A DNA stretch of 64,000 bases, taken from Aquatica leii. Lineage: Eukaryota; Arthropoda; Insecta; Coleoptera; Lampyridae. Both the position numbers and the translations under genes were made by a program. The notes beneath the pieces are model-generated. The model was not told the DNA's origin. It ran no database searches and was given only the letters and a program-made list of their open reading frames with translations. This document shows positions 46,006 through 57,035 of the stretch, in pieces; position 1 is the first letter of the stretch; every line of letters begins with the position of its first letter. The DNA lies in contig CM069432.1 of the NCBI GenBank assembly GCA_035610365.1, forward strand, positions 266,783,177 to 266,847,176, written 5' to 3'.

Positions 46006-46803
46006 TTGTCTTCAAATGTTGGAAACGGTTTTCTCGCTACGTTCACTGTAAAAGTTCGTGATGCTTACGGAACCTTTCATATTGCACGGGGTATTTTGGA
46101 TGCTGGCAGTCAATCTTCGTTTATTAGTACTCATCTTTGGGACATCTTACAATTAGACTTACTGGACGCGAACGTTTCGGTTGTAGGTATAGGTCAAACT
46201 CCCTCCAAAACTCTAACGAGATGTTCGTTAGACATAGAATCTTGTCATAGCGCATTTAGAATATCTCTCTCATGTTTAGTGATTAATAATATTACGGAAG
46301 TTACACCTAACTTCAAAATTGATCCCTCTCTTTTGGAAATTCCAAATCATGTTCAATTGGCTGATTCTGAATTCTACAAACCTGGAAAAATAGATTTGTT
46401 AATAGGCGCTGATTGGTTTTGGTCAATATTAGACACTGAACAAGTTAGTCTCAGTCTCAATCTACCCCTTTTGCAGAAAACGCATCTTGGCTGGGTGGTT
46501 TGTGGTCCTATTACTCTTGGAACCAATAATGAAAACCGATTGTTATCTTTAGAAAAACGTTTGCAAGCTAACGAAAGGCTTCTCCATATGTATGTTTCAT
46601 TTATGACGGAATATGAATCTTTAGGGCATATGTCTGTTTCGGGTCCTGATTCTAATCAGGTGTCTTATTATCTTCCCCACCATGGTGTCTTAAAAAAGGA
46701 GAGCATTTCGACAAAGCTTCGAGTTGTCTTTAACGGATCATCGGTGTCATCATCTGAATATTCTCTTAACTCCTTGCAAATGATTGGCCCTACAATCCAA
46801 TAG
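46006..46803 (+). pseudogene. BEL/Pao protease and start of RT
   Basis: The aspartic protease is seen as ARGILDAGSQSSFIST (46087-46134), with catalytic D-A-G in place of the more common D-T/S-G, then IDLLIGADWFWSIL. The protein continues to LGWVVCGPI (46488-46515) and YYLPHHGVLKKESISTKLR, RVVFNGSS, the entry of the Pao RT. Compared with the family, some 150 residues between GPI and EYESLGHM appear shortened. A TAG at 46801-46803 interrupts the RT. Confidence 0.8.
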
Positions 46804-46818
46804 AACCTTTTTTCAATT

Positions 46819-47511
46819 TTGTTACGATTTCGCAAATATCAGTACGGGTTTTCGGCCGATATAGAAAAGATGTATCGGCAGGTATTGATAGCTCCACATC
46901 AACGATCGTTACAGAAAGTGCTCTGGCGTTCGTCCCCTTCAAATGAAATAAAGGAATATAAATTGAATACGGTGACCTATGGCACCGCCGCTGCTTCCTA
47001 TCTTGCTATTAGGTGTTTGACACAACTAGGTAAAGATTGTTCATCTTCGCTATCTCATATTTCTAGAATTATTATAAACGACTTTTATGTAGATGACGTT
47101 TTGTCTGGCGCAGACACTATTCATGAGGCTCAAATTATATGTTCTGAATTGTCATCTGTTCTATCATCAGCTTGTTTTCAACTTAGAAAATGGATAGCCA
47201 ACCACCCTGGTGTACTTTCACTTGTAAAGGAAACTGATTATTGTCCAAACGCTCTAGAATTCTCACATGAACTCACAAAAACTTTAGGTTTAGTTTGGGT
47301 ATTTTCTCTCGATACTTTTATGTTCTCTATTTCCAAACCGCGTAACCAGAAAGTATCTAAACGAATCATTCTCTCGGAAATATCGCAGATATTTGACCCT
47401 CTTGGTTTAGTGAGTCCTTGCATAGTAACAGTAAAATTCTTGCTACAGCGACTTTGGCTCGAAAAACTTTCGTGGGATGATCCTATCCCCACTGGTCTCC
47501 TTAGACGTTGA
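46819..47511 (+). pseudogene. BEL/Pao reverse transcriptase core
   Basis: Continues after one stop codon. FSADIEKMYRQVLIAPHQR (motif A, D at 46858-46860), TVTYGTAAASYLAIRCL, and the catalytic loop FYVDDVLSGADT (47088-47120) with both aspartates. The connection sequence IFDPLGLVSPCIVTVKFL ends the segment. A TGA at 47509-47511 is followed in the same register by the RNase H region. It copies element RNA to DNA in the cytosolic particle. Confidence 0.85.
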
Positions 47512-47532
47512 ACGTCTTTAAGGGAAGGTTTA

Positions 47533-48161
47533 TTGGAATTAAACGATTTGGAAATTGATAGGAAGGTCATTTGTAAAAACCCTAAAGGTATCCAAATCCA
47601 TGGCTTCTGTGACGCTTTAACACAAGGTTACGGACCTTGTATTTACTTACGCTTAACAGACGAGCATTATATTCATCATGTCAATCTATTGTGTTCACGA
47701 ACGCGGGTAGCACCCTTAAAACCTATGACAATTCCTAGGTTGGAATTATGTGGTGCAGCAATTCTCGCTAAATTAGTTTCACAAGTCATCAATGCTTTGG
47801 ACATTCAATGCGATGACCAGATCTTATGGACAAACTCTACGATTGTATTAGGATGGTTGAAAACTTCGGTAAATTCCCTCAAACCCTTCGTAGGTAATCG
47901 TGTGTTCGATATATTGGAACTAGTTACCGAAGCAAAATGGCGCCATGTGCCAACTGAAACGAATCCCGCGGATATTCTAACGCGTGGCATTTCACCGTCG
48001 CAGCTGAAAACTTGTAATTTATGGTGTCATGGCCCCCCCTTGGTTAGTCAATGATAGTTCAATGTGGCCCTCTTTTACTGAGTCTCTTCCAAGTTTACCG
48101 GAATTAAAGTTAGAGAAGACGGTCTACTTGGCTCAACATTTCAGCAATTACTTTCTAACAA
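47533..48161 (+). pseudogene. BEL/Pao RNase H region, cut by LINE insertion
   Basis: GFCDALTQGYGPCIYLR (47602-47652) carries the first acidic site of Pao RNase H (CDA-x5-G). It is followed by PMTIPRLELCGAAILAKLVS, ILWTNSTIVLGWL, and RHVPTETNPADILTRGIS (about 47943-47997), the family's end of RNase H. A frameshift at 48040 (run of C) gives the stop at 48054. The other frame continues to the LINE insertion at 48161. Confidence 0.85.
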
Positions 48162-48544
48162 GGGTCGTGTTTTGAAGGTGATTGAGTGAGGACGTGTTTG
48201 ATAGTTTAATAGTAGTACGGAGTTTGGTGTAATTTAAGGTGATTTACAGCAATTAATTTACGTGTGCGTGTTGAGGAATGTGAAGGTGGCTCAGATAACG
48301 TATGCGAAGGCGAGCGGATATCGCGGACTAGATTAAAGGTCAAGCGCGCGCTTGTGATAACAGGGAAATACAAACTTTTATTTATATACTTTTTCGAATA
48401 TTTGTGGTGGGCGTTAATTAAATACAATTAGAAGAATCATAGTAACAATAAATTTAAAAATACTAATAAAAAAAAATTAAATAAATACCTAAAAAAAAAA
48501 TAAATAAATAATAAATAATAAGTAATAACAAAAGGGAGAAAGGG

Positions 48545-49314
48545 ATGAATAAAAGAGAGAGAGAGGAAGAGGAAAGAGAAAGGCAACAAATATTTGAAAG
48601 AGGAAAGAAAACAATAAGATCACCAGACGTTAATAAGATATCGGAGGAGAACGAAGGAAAAACCTCAAGAACAGAAGGAGGAAGGAAAGAAATGGAGGAG
48701 TTAAAAGAATTAATGAGAGAAATGATGAAACAGATGGAAGAAAACATCAAAGGAATAAGACAAGAAATCAAAGAAATGAAAAAAGAAATGGGAGAAAGAG
48801 AAAAGAAGTGGGAGAAAGAAAAAGAGAAACTGGTGGAGAGAATAGAAAAACTGGAGAAAAAAGCGGAAGACGAGGAAAGATGGAAAAGAAAAAATAATAT
48901 CGTGATAAAGGGGTGGAGAAGGGAAAAACAACAAAAAGGATTAGCAGTGATGCTGGAAGAAAAATTAAATGTAAAAGTAGAGGTGAAAAAGTGACAGTAA
49001 TAAACAAAGAGAAGAAAAATGAGATGGTGGTGGCGGAAATCGGAGGATGGGAGGAAAAACAGAAGGTAATGGAGGAAAAGAAGAAATTAAAGAATACAAG
49101 AATATATATAAGTCACGATTTAACATGGGAGGAAAGAAGAGTGCAAAGAGAAATAATGAACATAGCGAGGGAAAGAAGAGCGGAAGGAAAAAGAGTATGG
49201 GTAGGGTACAGAAAAATGGAGATAGACGGAGACAGATACATATGGAACGACAAGGATAGGGGACTGTGCAGAGAGAGAGAAGAGAAAGTGGGGAACCAAA
49301 AGGCAAAAAACTAA
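48545..49314 (+). pseudogene. LINE copy 3 ORF1 (coiled coil, RRM-like, CTD) with one internal frame switch
   Basis: First frame: MNKREREEEERERQQIFERG, a coiled coil to about residue 120, then RRM-like NNIVIKGWRREKQQ and LAVMLEEKLNVKVEVKK, stop at 48992-48994. The sequence at the switch is gtgaaaaagtga. A minus-1 slip on the A run continues directly into VTVINKEKKNEMVVAEIGGW and the C-terminal domain to 49314. Copy 2 has the same gtgaaaaagtga. This domain order matches L1-type ORF1 RNA chaperones. Confidence 0.75.
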
Positions 49315-49434
49315 AGGGCAAAGGGGGGGAGGGAAAGTTGACGAAACGGCAAAGAAAAGGAATAATGAGAGATGGAAATGGAAAAGAAAAAGAAGGGAGA
49401 AAAAAGAAAGTAAGGAAGAAGCACAGGGGAGGTG

Positions 49435-50590
49435 AGTGAGCGGAGAGTATTGTTTTGGAACGTAGCAGGAATAAAAACAAGGAACATGATTTCTGGAAGT
49501 ACATCAAGGAATAGGATGTAGTGGGATTACAGGAAACATGGATGGAAGAAAAGAATGGGAGTGGTGGGAAAAAGTTGCCAGAGGAATTTGAGTGGGTGGT
49601 GCAACATGCAGAAAGAGAAAAGAAAAAGGCAGAGCAAAGAGGGGTATAATAACGGGAATAAGAAAAAAATGGTTGAACCAGGAAAAGAAGGAGAAAGTGC
49701 AACAGAGAAGAGGAGTTGTAGAAAGGAACATGCAGTGGGGAAAGACAAAAATAAAAGTGGTGACGGTTTATAGCAGTAGAATGAAAGAGACAAGGAAAAA
49801 CTTAGAAGAGATGATAGATGAGAGGGAAGAGGGATTGATAATAGTAGGAGGGGACTTCCAACGCAAGAATAGGGAAGAGGGGGAATACAAGAAAGAAAAG
49901 GGACGGGAAAAGAGAGACAAACAAAGGACAAGGTGATAAATAAAGAGGGAGAGGAACTGCTGGAATTGTGCAACGAAAAAGGGTGGGAAATAATGAACGG
50001 GAACAGAGAAGATGATGGAAAGGGGGAATTTACGTACATAGGAGGAAGGGGAGAATCAATAATAGATTTTGTAATGACAAATGAAGAGGCCGCAGAAAAG
50101 GTAAAGACATTTAAGGTGGAAGAAAGAGTAGAGGCAGACCATCAACCACTGGAATTGACAATGGAAGGAAAGGAAAGAGAAGAGAGAGAGGAAGAGGAGA
50201 AGTACATAACTAAAAAAAAGTGGACAGAAGAGAGTATAAAAAGATATAAAGAGAGAATAGGGAAAACGGTATCGATAGGGAAGGAAGTACAAGAAAGTGT
50301 AGAGGAAATGAGAGAGATGATGGAGAAAGCAACAGAGAGAGTCAGATTTAGAAAATGGAAGAGGGAGAAAACTGGATGGAAGAATTGGTGGGATAAGGAA
50401 TGCAAGGAAGCAAAAAAAAAAGGCAAGAAGAGCATTAAGACAGTGGAAAAAAGGGAAGACAGAAAAAGAAGAATACAAAGAAGCAGTAAAAATATACAAA
50501 AAAACATGCGATAGAAAGAAGGAGGAAAACAAAAAGAAACAAGAGGAGCAGATTAAAGGAATAAAAACGGAAGAAGATGTATGGAAGTAA
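49435..50590 (+). pseudogene. LINE copy 3 APE endonuclease region
   Basis: RVLFWNVAGI (49443-49472), VGLQETWMEEK, then KIKVVTVYSSRMKETRK and EEGLIIVGGDFQRKN. In the last, one extra base turns the GDFNARIG motif into another frame. After a frame change: NEKGWEIMNGNREDDGKGEF, SIIDFVMTNEE and ADHQPLEL (with an S-to-A change before DHQ). Several single-base indels exist. The enzyme would nick the genomic target. Confidence 0.8.
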
Positions 50591-51826
50591 ACAGGACGAC
50601 AAAGGGAATAAAAATTAAAGAATGGGAGATATATTTTCGGAACCTGTTCGGAGGGGAAGAACAAAAGCAGGAAAAAGAAAAAAGGAAAGACGCGGTAGTA
50701 AGACAAGAAGAAGGAGATAGGGATAGAATAAGGGAGGAAGAAGTAATAGAGGCGAAAAAAATATATAAAAAAGGAAAGGCGACAGGAGAAGATGGGATAC
50801 AAGGAGAAGAGTGGATATACGGGGGAGAAAATGTAGCAAAAAGGATGACGGAAATAATAAACAAAATATGGAAAGGGGAAGGATTCCCAGAGAGATGGGG
50901 AGAGGGATTAATATGCCCAATACATAAAAAAGGCGAAAAAAAAAAGTCGAGAATTATAGAGGGGTAACATTACTGAGCTCGGCATACAAATTGTACGCGA
51001 CAATACTGCAAGAAAGATTACAGAAGGAAATAGAGGAAAGAAGTTTGGTACCAGACGGACAAGCGGGATTCAGAAAAGGAAGAAGGGCGATAGACAACAT
51101 ATATATAATGAAACACTTAGCAAATAAAGAACTAGAAAAAAAGAGGGAAAATGGTAGCACTATTCGTAGACCTAAAAGCTGCTTTTGACAAAGTGAATAG
51201 GGAAAAGCTGTGGGAATATATGAAAAGAAAAAAAAATCAATGAAAGATTAATACAAAGAATAGAGGAAATATACGAAGAAACGAGAAGCAGGGTTAAAGT
51301 GAATGGGGAAGCGAGTGAGAAATTCATAACAAAGAGAGGGTTGAGGCAGGGATGTCCACTGAGCCCAAGCCTGTTCTCGGTATATACGGGGGATCTAGAA
51401 GAGACAATGAGAGGACAACAGACAGGAGGGATAGTGGTAGGGAAAGCTAAGGTATGGTCGTTGGCGTATGCGGATGACATAGTGCTGGTGGCTAAGGAGG
51501 AAAAGGAAATGAAAGAGATGATAAAAACGCTAGAAAAATATATGAAAAAAAAAGAATTGGAAGTAAACACGGAGAAAACAAAGATAATGATATTTAGAAA
51601 AGGGGGGGAGGAAAGAAAAAGAAAGGAGTGGAGATGGAGTGATGAGAAAGTGCAACAAGTGAAGGAATTTACATACCTGGGCTACACGATGAAACAGGAT
51701 AATAAAGAGGGAGAACACATAAAGGAAAGGGTGAAGAAAGGAAACAGGCTAATAGGACAAGTATGGGGTGTGGGGGAAAGAATTTTCAAGATGGATATAA
51801 AAAAAAGAAAATTGCTGTTCGAATAA
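50591..51826 (+). pseudogene. LINE copy 3 reverse transcriptase, YADD intact
   Basis: RT motifs over three frames: GEGFPERWGEGLICPIHKKG, GFRKGRRAIDNIYIMKHLAN, LKAAFDKVNREKLW (motif A), RQGCPLSPSLFSVYTGDLEE. Then VWSLAYADDIVLVAKEEKEM (about 51451-51510) has the full catalytic YADD that copy 2 lost. The frame from 51299 ends at a TAA (51824-51826) where copy 2 has a lysine codon. Confidence 0.85.
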
Positions 51827-52589
51827 TTAATAAAGGGGGTGGTAATGTATGGAGCGGAAATATGGGGCTGGAAGGAGTGCAGGGAGGTAGAGGGGCTACA
51901 GAAAAAATACTGGAAATGGGTGTTAGGATTGGACAGGGATACACCGGGGTATATTGTGAGAGAGGAGGTTCAGATAGAAAAAATAAGGATTGAGACAGGA
52001 AAAAGAGCAATAAAATACGAGGAAGAAATGAGGGAAAGAACAGATTGCAAAATTCTGCAAGAATGTTGGAAAGAGATAAAGGGAGGGAAAGTGAAGTACG
52101 GACAGGAGGGCAGAGAAGAGTATTACAAAAGAAACGGGTACGAGTGAAGAAGTGGAGAGATTAAGAGAAGAGGGGGTAGGGACAAGAGAAGAAATAATAA
52201 GGAGAGATAGAGACATAGAAAAACAAGAAAGATGGACTAAGATAAAAGAGAGCAGATATAATAGGAATTATAAAGATATCAAGGGTGAAGGGGTGCCGGA
52301 ATATTTAAAAGACAGTGAGATTAAAAGCAACAAAAGGAAAAAAATGGTGGCAAGGTTCAGATGTGGCAACGAGGAGTTAGGGAACAAATATTGGAAGGAA
52401 GAACCAGAAAAGTTGTGCAGGCTATGTGGAGAAGAAACAGAAGATCTAAACCACATGAGAAAGAGATGCAGGGAACTAAGAGAAGAGGTGATGAAAACAG
52501 TGGATATCTTAGATGGAAACGGAAAAGGAGTGGAATGGATGGAGGAAGTATGGAGCAGGAGGAAAAAGTTAACGGGGGAAAAGGGATAA
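51827..52589 (+). pseudogene. LINE copy 3 ORF2 C-terminus with zinc knuckle
   Basis: VVMYGAEIWGWKECREVEGL, WVLGLDRDTPGYIV and the charged tail, then after a frameshift near 52140 the final piece MVARFRCGNEELGNKYW and CRLCGEETEDLNHMRKRC (52417-52470). Stop at 52587-52589. The knuckle is identical to that in copy 2. Confidence 0.8.
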
Positions 52590-52680
52590 GAAAATGTAAT
52601 ATATATGTATAGACAACACGACCAAATTTGTAAGCCAAATGGCAATGAATAAAGTTAAACTTATATATACTTTCTAACAA

Positions 52681-54138
52681 AATATTCTTCGCTCACCTGT
52701 TTGCAGCGTGTTTTTGCGTATATTTTGCGTTTTAGACACAATGCTTCAGGCTCGTTACTTAAACTTGTTGGTCCTCTATCGAGCGAGGAATTGCAAACTT
52801 CACTACTTCGTCTTGTCAAAATTGTTCAAGAAGAGTGTTTTGAGCAAGAACTTAATGTTTTGAAAAGCGGGAAAACACTTCCCAGTAAGAGCAAAATTTT
52901 AAGCCTCAATCCATTTATAGACTCGGATGGTTTACTGCACGTTGGTGGTCGTCTTCATAATTCGGACTTACCGTATTCTGCTAAGAATCCTTTATTACTT
53001 CCTCAGAAGCATCAATTCACTCGTCGTGTGTTTGAAAGAATGCATATCACCCTCTTTCACGTCGGTCCACAAATGCTACTTTCTTCTGTGCGACAGTCTT
53101 TTTGGCCCATTTCAGGGCGCAGGTTGGCCAAACAAGTTGTGCGAAATTGTGTTAGATGTTTTAAAATGTCTCCTAGACCTGTTAATCCGTTGATGGGAAA
53201 TCTCCCAGCTTCGCGTGTCTCCCCTTCATCCCCATTTACTAATGTAGGGGTGGATTACGGGCCGATTATTGTTAAGACGTCAAAGGGGCGCGGATATAAA
53301 ACATCAAAATCGTATATATGCCTTTTTGTGTGTTTGTCGACTAAGGCTTTGCATTTAAAGATAGTCAGCGATCTGACAACGAGTGCGTTTATTATGTGCT
53401 TTCGACGCTTTGTAGCAAGGAGAGGTAAACCAAACAAAATATTTTCCGACAACGGTCGAAATTTTGTTGGGGTCAGGTCAAAATTAAATGAACTTGGCAA
53501 GTTTTTGTTAAATAATGAATGTAGCATCATAGAAACAATAGCAAATGATGGTATATATTGGCAATTTATTCCTCCATACACTCCCCACATGGCGGGTTTG
53601 TGGGAAGCAGGAGTAAAATCTTGTAAATTATTGTTGTGGACAAAATTATCAATAATTGTTTGTTGACGTTTGAGGAACTTAATACATTGCTCGTTCAGAT
53701 AGAAGCGATCCTTAATTCCCGTCCTCTAACACCTCTTTATTCCCAACCCGAAGACTTGCAGCCGCTTTGCCCCGCACACTTTCTTATTGGTCGTCCGCTG
53801 ATCTCTTTACCGGATCCAGATTTAACGCACATAAAGGAATCCAGACTCTTGAAGTATCAGCGGATACAGCAAGCACAACAACAGTTCTGGAGAAGATGGT
53901 CGAAGGAGTATCTCCTCGAGCTCCACGGTGAGGAAAATGGCGTGTCAACTTACAAAAGGCATTGCCGGTTATCATGGTTTTAGTTATGGATGCAAACTTT
54001 CCTACACTGAAATGGAAACTTGGGCGCATCATATCCGTTACAACTGGCAATGATGGAATACCTCGAATCGCAACTGTTCGAACTTCTGATGGAGTTATCA
54101 CCCGTGGTGTTTCTCAACTGTGTCCGTTGCCAGAGTGA
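52681..54138 (+). pseudogene. BEL/Pao integrase and C-terminal domain
   Basis: Resumes the BEL frame after the LINE: LQRVFAYILRFRHNASG. The integrase zinc domain is HITLFHVGPQMLLSSVRQ followed by RNCVRCFKM (H-x-H and C-x2-C). The DDE core is VGVDYGPIIVK (D at about 53252), FSDNGRNFVG (D at about 53449) and PHMAGLWEAGVKSCK (E at about 53603). A frameshift near 53645 leads to LNSRPLTPLYSQPEDLQPL and the DUF5641-type end RIQQAQQQFWRRWSKEYL. After a further indel the frame ends in TRGVSQLCPLPE, stop 54136-54138. It inserts the cDNA into the genome. Confidence 0.88.
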
Positions 54139-54268
54139 ATAGTTTATATTATTTTGATATTCAATTCGTTTTTTTTTAATGTAATAGTTATATATTTGTT
54201 GACTTATATCTACATTAGATTTAAGCTATGCATTAATTTTATTTTGTTTGAAAGAACTTTTCAACGTT

Positions 54269-54276
54269 CGGGGGTA
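54269..54276 (+). promoter_or_regulatory. BEL/Pao polypurine tract
   Basis: The short purine run cgggggta directly before the 3' LTR start (TGTTAAG at 54277) is in the position of the plus-strand primer. It is short, so the assignment rests on position. Confidence 0.45.
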
Positions 54277-54501
54277 TGTTAAGAATTTATGTTAAGAATT
54301 ATTTTTAAAAATTGTATGCGCACGCGTTTGCGATTCAAGGTAAACGTGTTTCGTTTGGCTATGTATGATTCGGGTCTGCGTTGAAGGGTAGTAGAAGAAC
54401 AAACTGATAAAGCAAAGCATATAAACTGCTGTATCTTGAACAGATTAAATTACAGTCCATACTAAAAAATTTAGTAATTATTTTCGACACATTACGCAAC
54501 A
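54277..54501 (+). repeat. BEL/Pao 3' LTR
   Basis: 225 bp, collinear with the 5' LTR, ends GCAACA, and is followed by the ATTGT target duplication. Confidence 0.92.
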
Positions 54502-54506
54502 ATTGT

Positions 54507-55418
54507 GAATGTCGAGTCTGTTAAGTACATCAAATCGATAATTTGGAACACGTACGATTGTGCACATTGGTTACTTACACTAATTGCCAGGCGTAATTTA
54601 GGATCAAGTCAAGGTATTTGGGTGATGGGCGATTAAACACGATTAAACACACCTATTACTTAGAAGGTTGTCGCATTCGGGTTTGTAAAGTTCATTGATT
54701 GAATGACGAGCGAATTATTTGTGATATCAACCTATATCTAATTTTTCTTTCTTCTTCCACTTTTAGCATTTTAGGAGACGATTTGGGCATGCTGTTAGCT
54801 AATAGCATATGTCTGGACAATCGTGAGCACAACTCCTTTATATCTATTAATTTGTCTGGTTGTCGAACGTAAATACGGACAATTTGGATATATGTGTTAT
54901 CACGATTGATGAATGCAGACAGACGTTGTTGGTTTGATATGTCTTTACTTTATCAATGTTGGTTTCGACTCCTTTTTTCCTATACTCAGATGCCTAAATA
55001 AAACCTGGAAAAAGCTTAGGTAAGATCTGCATTTTGAGAGACTAAATATATTTGGTGTTTTCACGGAAAGCTTTTGCTATTAAACGCGTGTCTTACGTTA
55101 TGTAGTACGTCGTTTAACAAAAATTTTTTCAGTCCAAAAAAAGAAAAAATAATTTTTGTAATTCATTATGCAAAATAAAATACGCCACACTTACAAAATT
55201 AAACAATGTTATATCAATCAACTTTTTCCGGAAAATAATTGATCGTGCAACCTCGTAATTCTTTCCAATACAAAGGAAAATGCGTTCCACTAAAATAACT
55301 AAAAGGTTAGCGTTAAGCATACGACATGTTTTACTAATACTCTGTAAAAATTCTAAAGTGATATTGTAATAAACCGTATAAGAACCGACCTGTGTATATT
55401 TAATAAATACCGGATTAC
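54507..55418. other. AT-rich sequence, possibly ending in an LTR remnant
   Basis: No gene recognised. The last 100 bp (aataaaccgtataag then aataaataccggatt) precede a tRNA-Lys-type primer site at 55419, so the right part could be the end of a 5' LTR in plus orientation. Its start cannot be placed. Confidence 0.3.
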
Positions 55419-55431
55419 GTTGGCGCCCAAC
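55415..55431 (+). promoter_or_regulatory. Orphan primer-binding site, tRNA-Lys type
   Basis: TGGCGCCCAACGT followed by acgg. The 3' end of animal tRNA-Lys(CTT) plus CCA is complementary to TGGCGCCCAACGTGGGG, so 13 bases fit before divergence. This is the usual primer of many Ty3 elements. No matching internal region follows; it runs into an unrelated minus-strand Ty3 piece. Confidence 0.5.
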
Positions 55432-55499
55432 GTACGGCTAAAACAAATATTTTTAAGAATTGAAATTGAAAACAAATTAAGGATCAAAGATATTTAAAA

Positions 55500-57016
55500 G
55501 TGTTTCTATCGTATTCAGAGTTATTATCTATTGCAAACACATCGTGGTACTGCTGGATTAGTTTCTTCTACACTTCCTTAGAAGGTCCATTCCCAAGATC
55601 ATTTTTTCTGTTATGTCAGCTACCAGTATGTGATGATTAATTGATTTATTTTGAATACAAGTGGTCACTATCTCTTGTTTCGCCAGTTGCTGCCTTTAGG
55701 TGTATCATGATTGGTGTTATTCTTCCATATTTTCGAACTACATATGGGTGCACTATTGTTCTCGTCGCTTTAGTATCAACTAATAATTCAAGTTATCGTC
55801 CATTGATAGTGCCATCAACATAGATGCAGTTCAGATAGTTATTTGGCGATGCAGCATGGATGGTGAACTTCGGAGCATGGTTGTTAGAGGACGACTTTTG
55901 CCCCTTTCAGACGACCTCCACTAGTTTTCCGATGACTCTTGCATGTGTTCTTGGTTTGGGACAGCGGCATCGAGTGTGACCCAGTTCAACGCAGTTTCAA
56001 CATCTAGGGCCTCGGCGTACACGACTTATTTGATCACGTAAAACTCGTCAAAGTAGCCTTTGAATGCTTTCCCGCCTGTATTCTTGATCCTCTTCTATAT
56101 TACGAATACGATGACTCTCTAACGCATGTGCCAACGCGTCGTCGAGCGTCTTAGGTCCAGCTAGTCGCAGCGTTTGTTGTGTATCGCTGTCCCTTAAACC
56201 ATCGAGAAAATTGTGTATTGCCAGTTGTTCCAGAAATACATGGAGCTGTAGGGTAAGCTAGTCCCACCAAACGCGCAATATCCGCATTAAACTATTGAAG
56301 GCTTTCTGTCCACTTTTGACAACGATTCTTTACCTGCCCGTGATACACTTGTTGAAGATGATCATCTCTATATGAAATCTCCAGACGTGAGGTCAGCAAG
56401 TGATAACCCATTTATTGGTAATCAGAAATGGTCTGCAAGAAGTTTATCGCTTCTCCTCGGAAAGCAACAATCAACGAAGTAGCTTTTTCTTGGTCGCTCC
56501 ATCCATTGGCTATTGCACCACAGTATCTTGCCAGCGAACGTCGGTGGTGCGATCCGTATTCTTAAGGTCACTTCACTATCATTTTCGGATATTACGACCG
56601 TTCTTGGAGTCACATATCTTTCGCCGTGTAGTCTTTCTTACATTAGTTTAAATCTTTTTTTTATTGTTTTTGTTTCTTCCTCTAACCTTCTGGAATTTTC
56701 TAATCAATTTCCTTCCACAATCACGAAACTTTCCATCAATTTTTTTTCCATTACTCTAGATGCTTCTACTAATTTTTCTTCAACTGTCATCTCTAAATTA
56801 GTGAAATATTCTTGTAGTTGTTTTATGTTCTCTTTAAGCGTTCTTGAGGTTTCCATTGACTTTCCATTTTACTCGAACTATCCAGCGTTCTAAAATTTTC
56901 TTCTAAAAATTCTAATATCTCGCTATCCATTTTGGCAATTTGAGAGCGCGTAACCGGCATTGACTCGCAAAATAAAAGTACACACAAATTTATTAGCCCA
57001 TACCGTGTTAAAAATA
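55500..57016 (-). pseudogene. Ty3 Gag and protease, decayed
   Basis: Minus strand from about 57000: MPVTRSQIAKMDSEILEFLE, then IRIAPPTFAGK (about 56545). Next a GKILWCNSQW region with FLEQLA- and FLDGLRDSDTQQTLRLAG-like pieces (56150-56240), a C-x2-C knuckle region near 55990 (VELGHTRCRCPKPRTH), and a protease-like IYVDGTINGR and LVDTKATRTIV. Finally comes MILGMDLLRKC near 55575. Frame changes are frequent. Its own LTR and tRNA-Leu primer site lie directly upstream. RT and integrase are missing. Confidence 0.7.
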
Positions 57017-57034
57017 ATCCAACTTCTGACACCA
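57017..57034 (-). promoter_or_regulatory. Primer-binding site, tRNA-Leu type
   Basis: The minus strand reads TGGTGTCAGAAGTTGGAT one base after the LTR end. Animal tRNA-Leu(CAG) ends in ATCCCACTTCTGACA plus CCA, whose complement TGGTGTCAGAAGTGGGAT differs at one position. Confidence 0.7.
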
Positions 57035-57035
57035 A

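Larger units (their letters stand above)
48162..52667 (+). mobile_element. LINE copy 3, full length, inserted in the BEL/Pao element
   Basis: It is bounded by a 13-bp target duplication TACTTTCTAACAA (48149-48161 and 52668-52680). Removing it restores the BEL reading frame across the RNase H-integrase junction. It starts GGGTCGTGTTTTGAAGG and ends aataaagttaaacttatata. It shares nearly all its sequence with copy 2 (11187-15706). The RT YADD motif is intact here, but ORF1 and ORF2 carry frameshifts and stops, so it is probably inactive. It is younger than the BEL insertion. Confidence 0.93.
44254..54501 (+). mobile_element. BEL/Pao LTR retrotransposon, full length, split by a LINE
   Basis: Two 225-bp LTRs (44254-44478 and 54277-54501) with TGTTAAG...GCAACA ends are flanked by the 5-bp target duplication ATTGT (44249-44253, 54502-54506). 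By eye the LTRs differ at about 6 of 225 positions, so the insertion is fairly young. Between them are gag, protease, RT, RNase H and integrase in BEL/Pao order. A 4.5-kb LINE at 48162-52667 splits RNase H from integrase. Without it and its target duplication the element would be about 5.7 kb. Several frameshifts make it non-functional. Confidence 0.93.
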
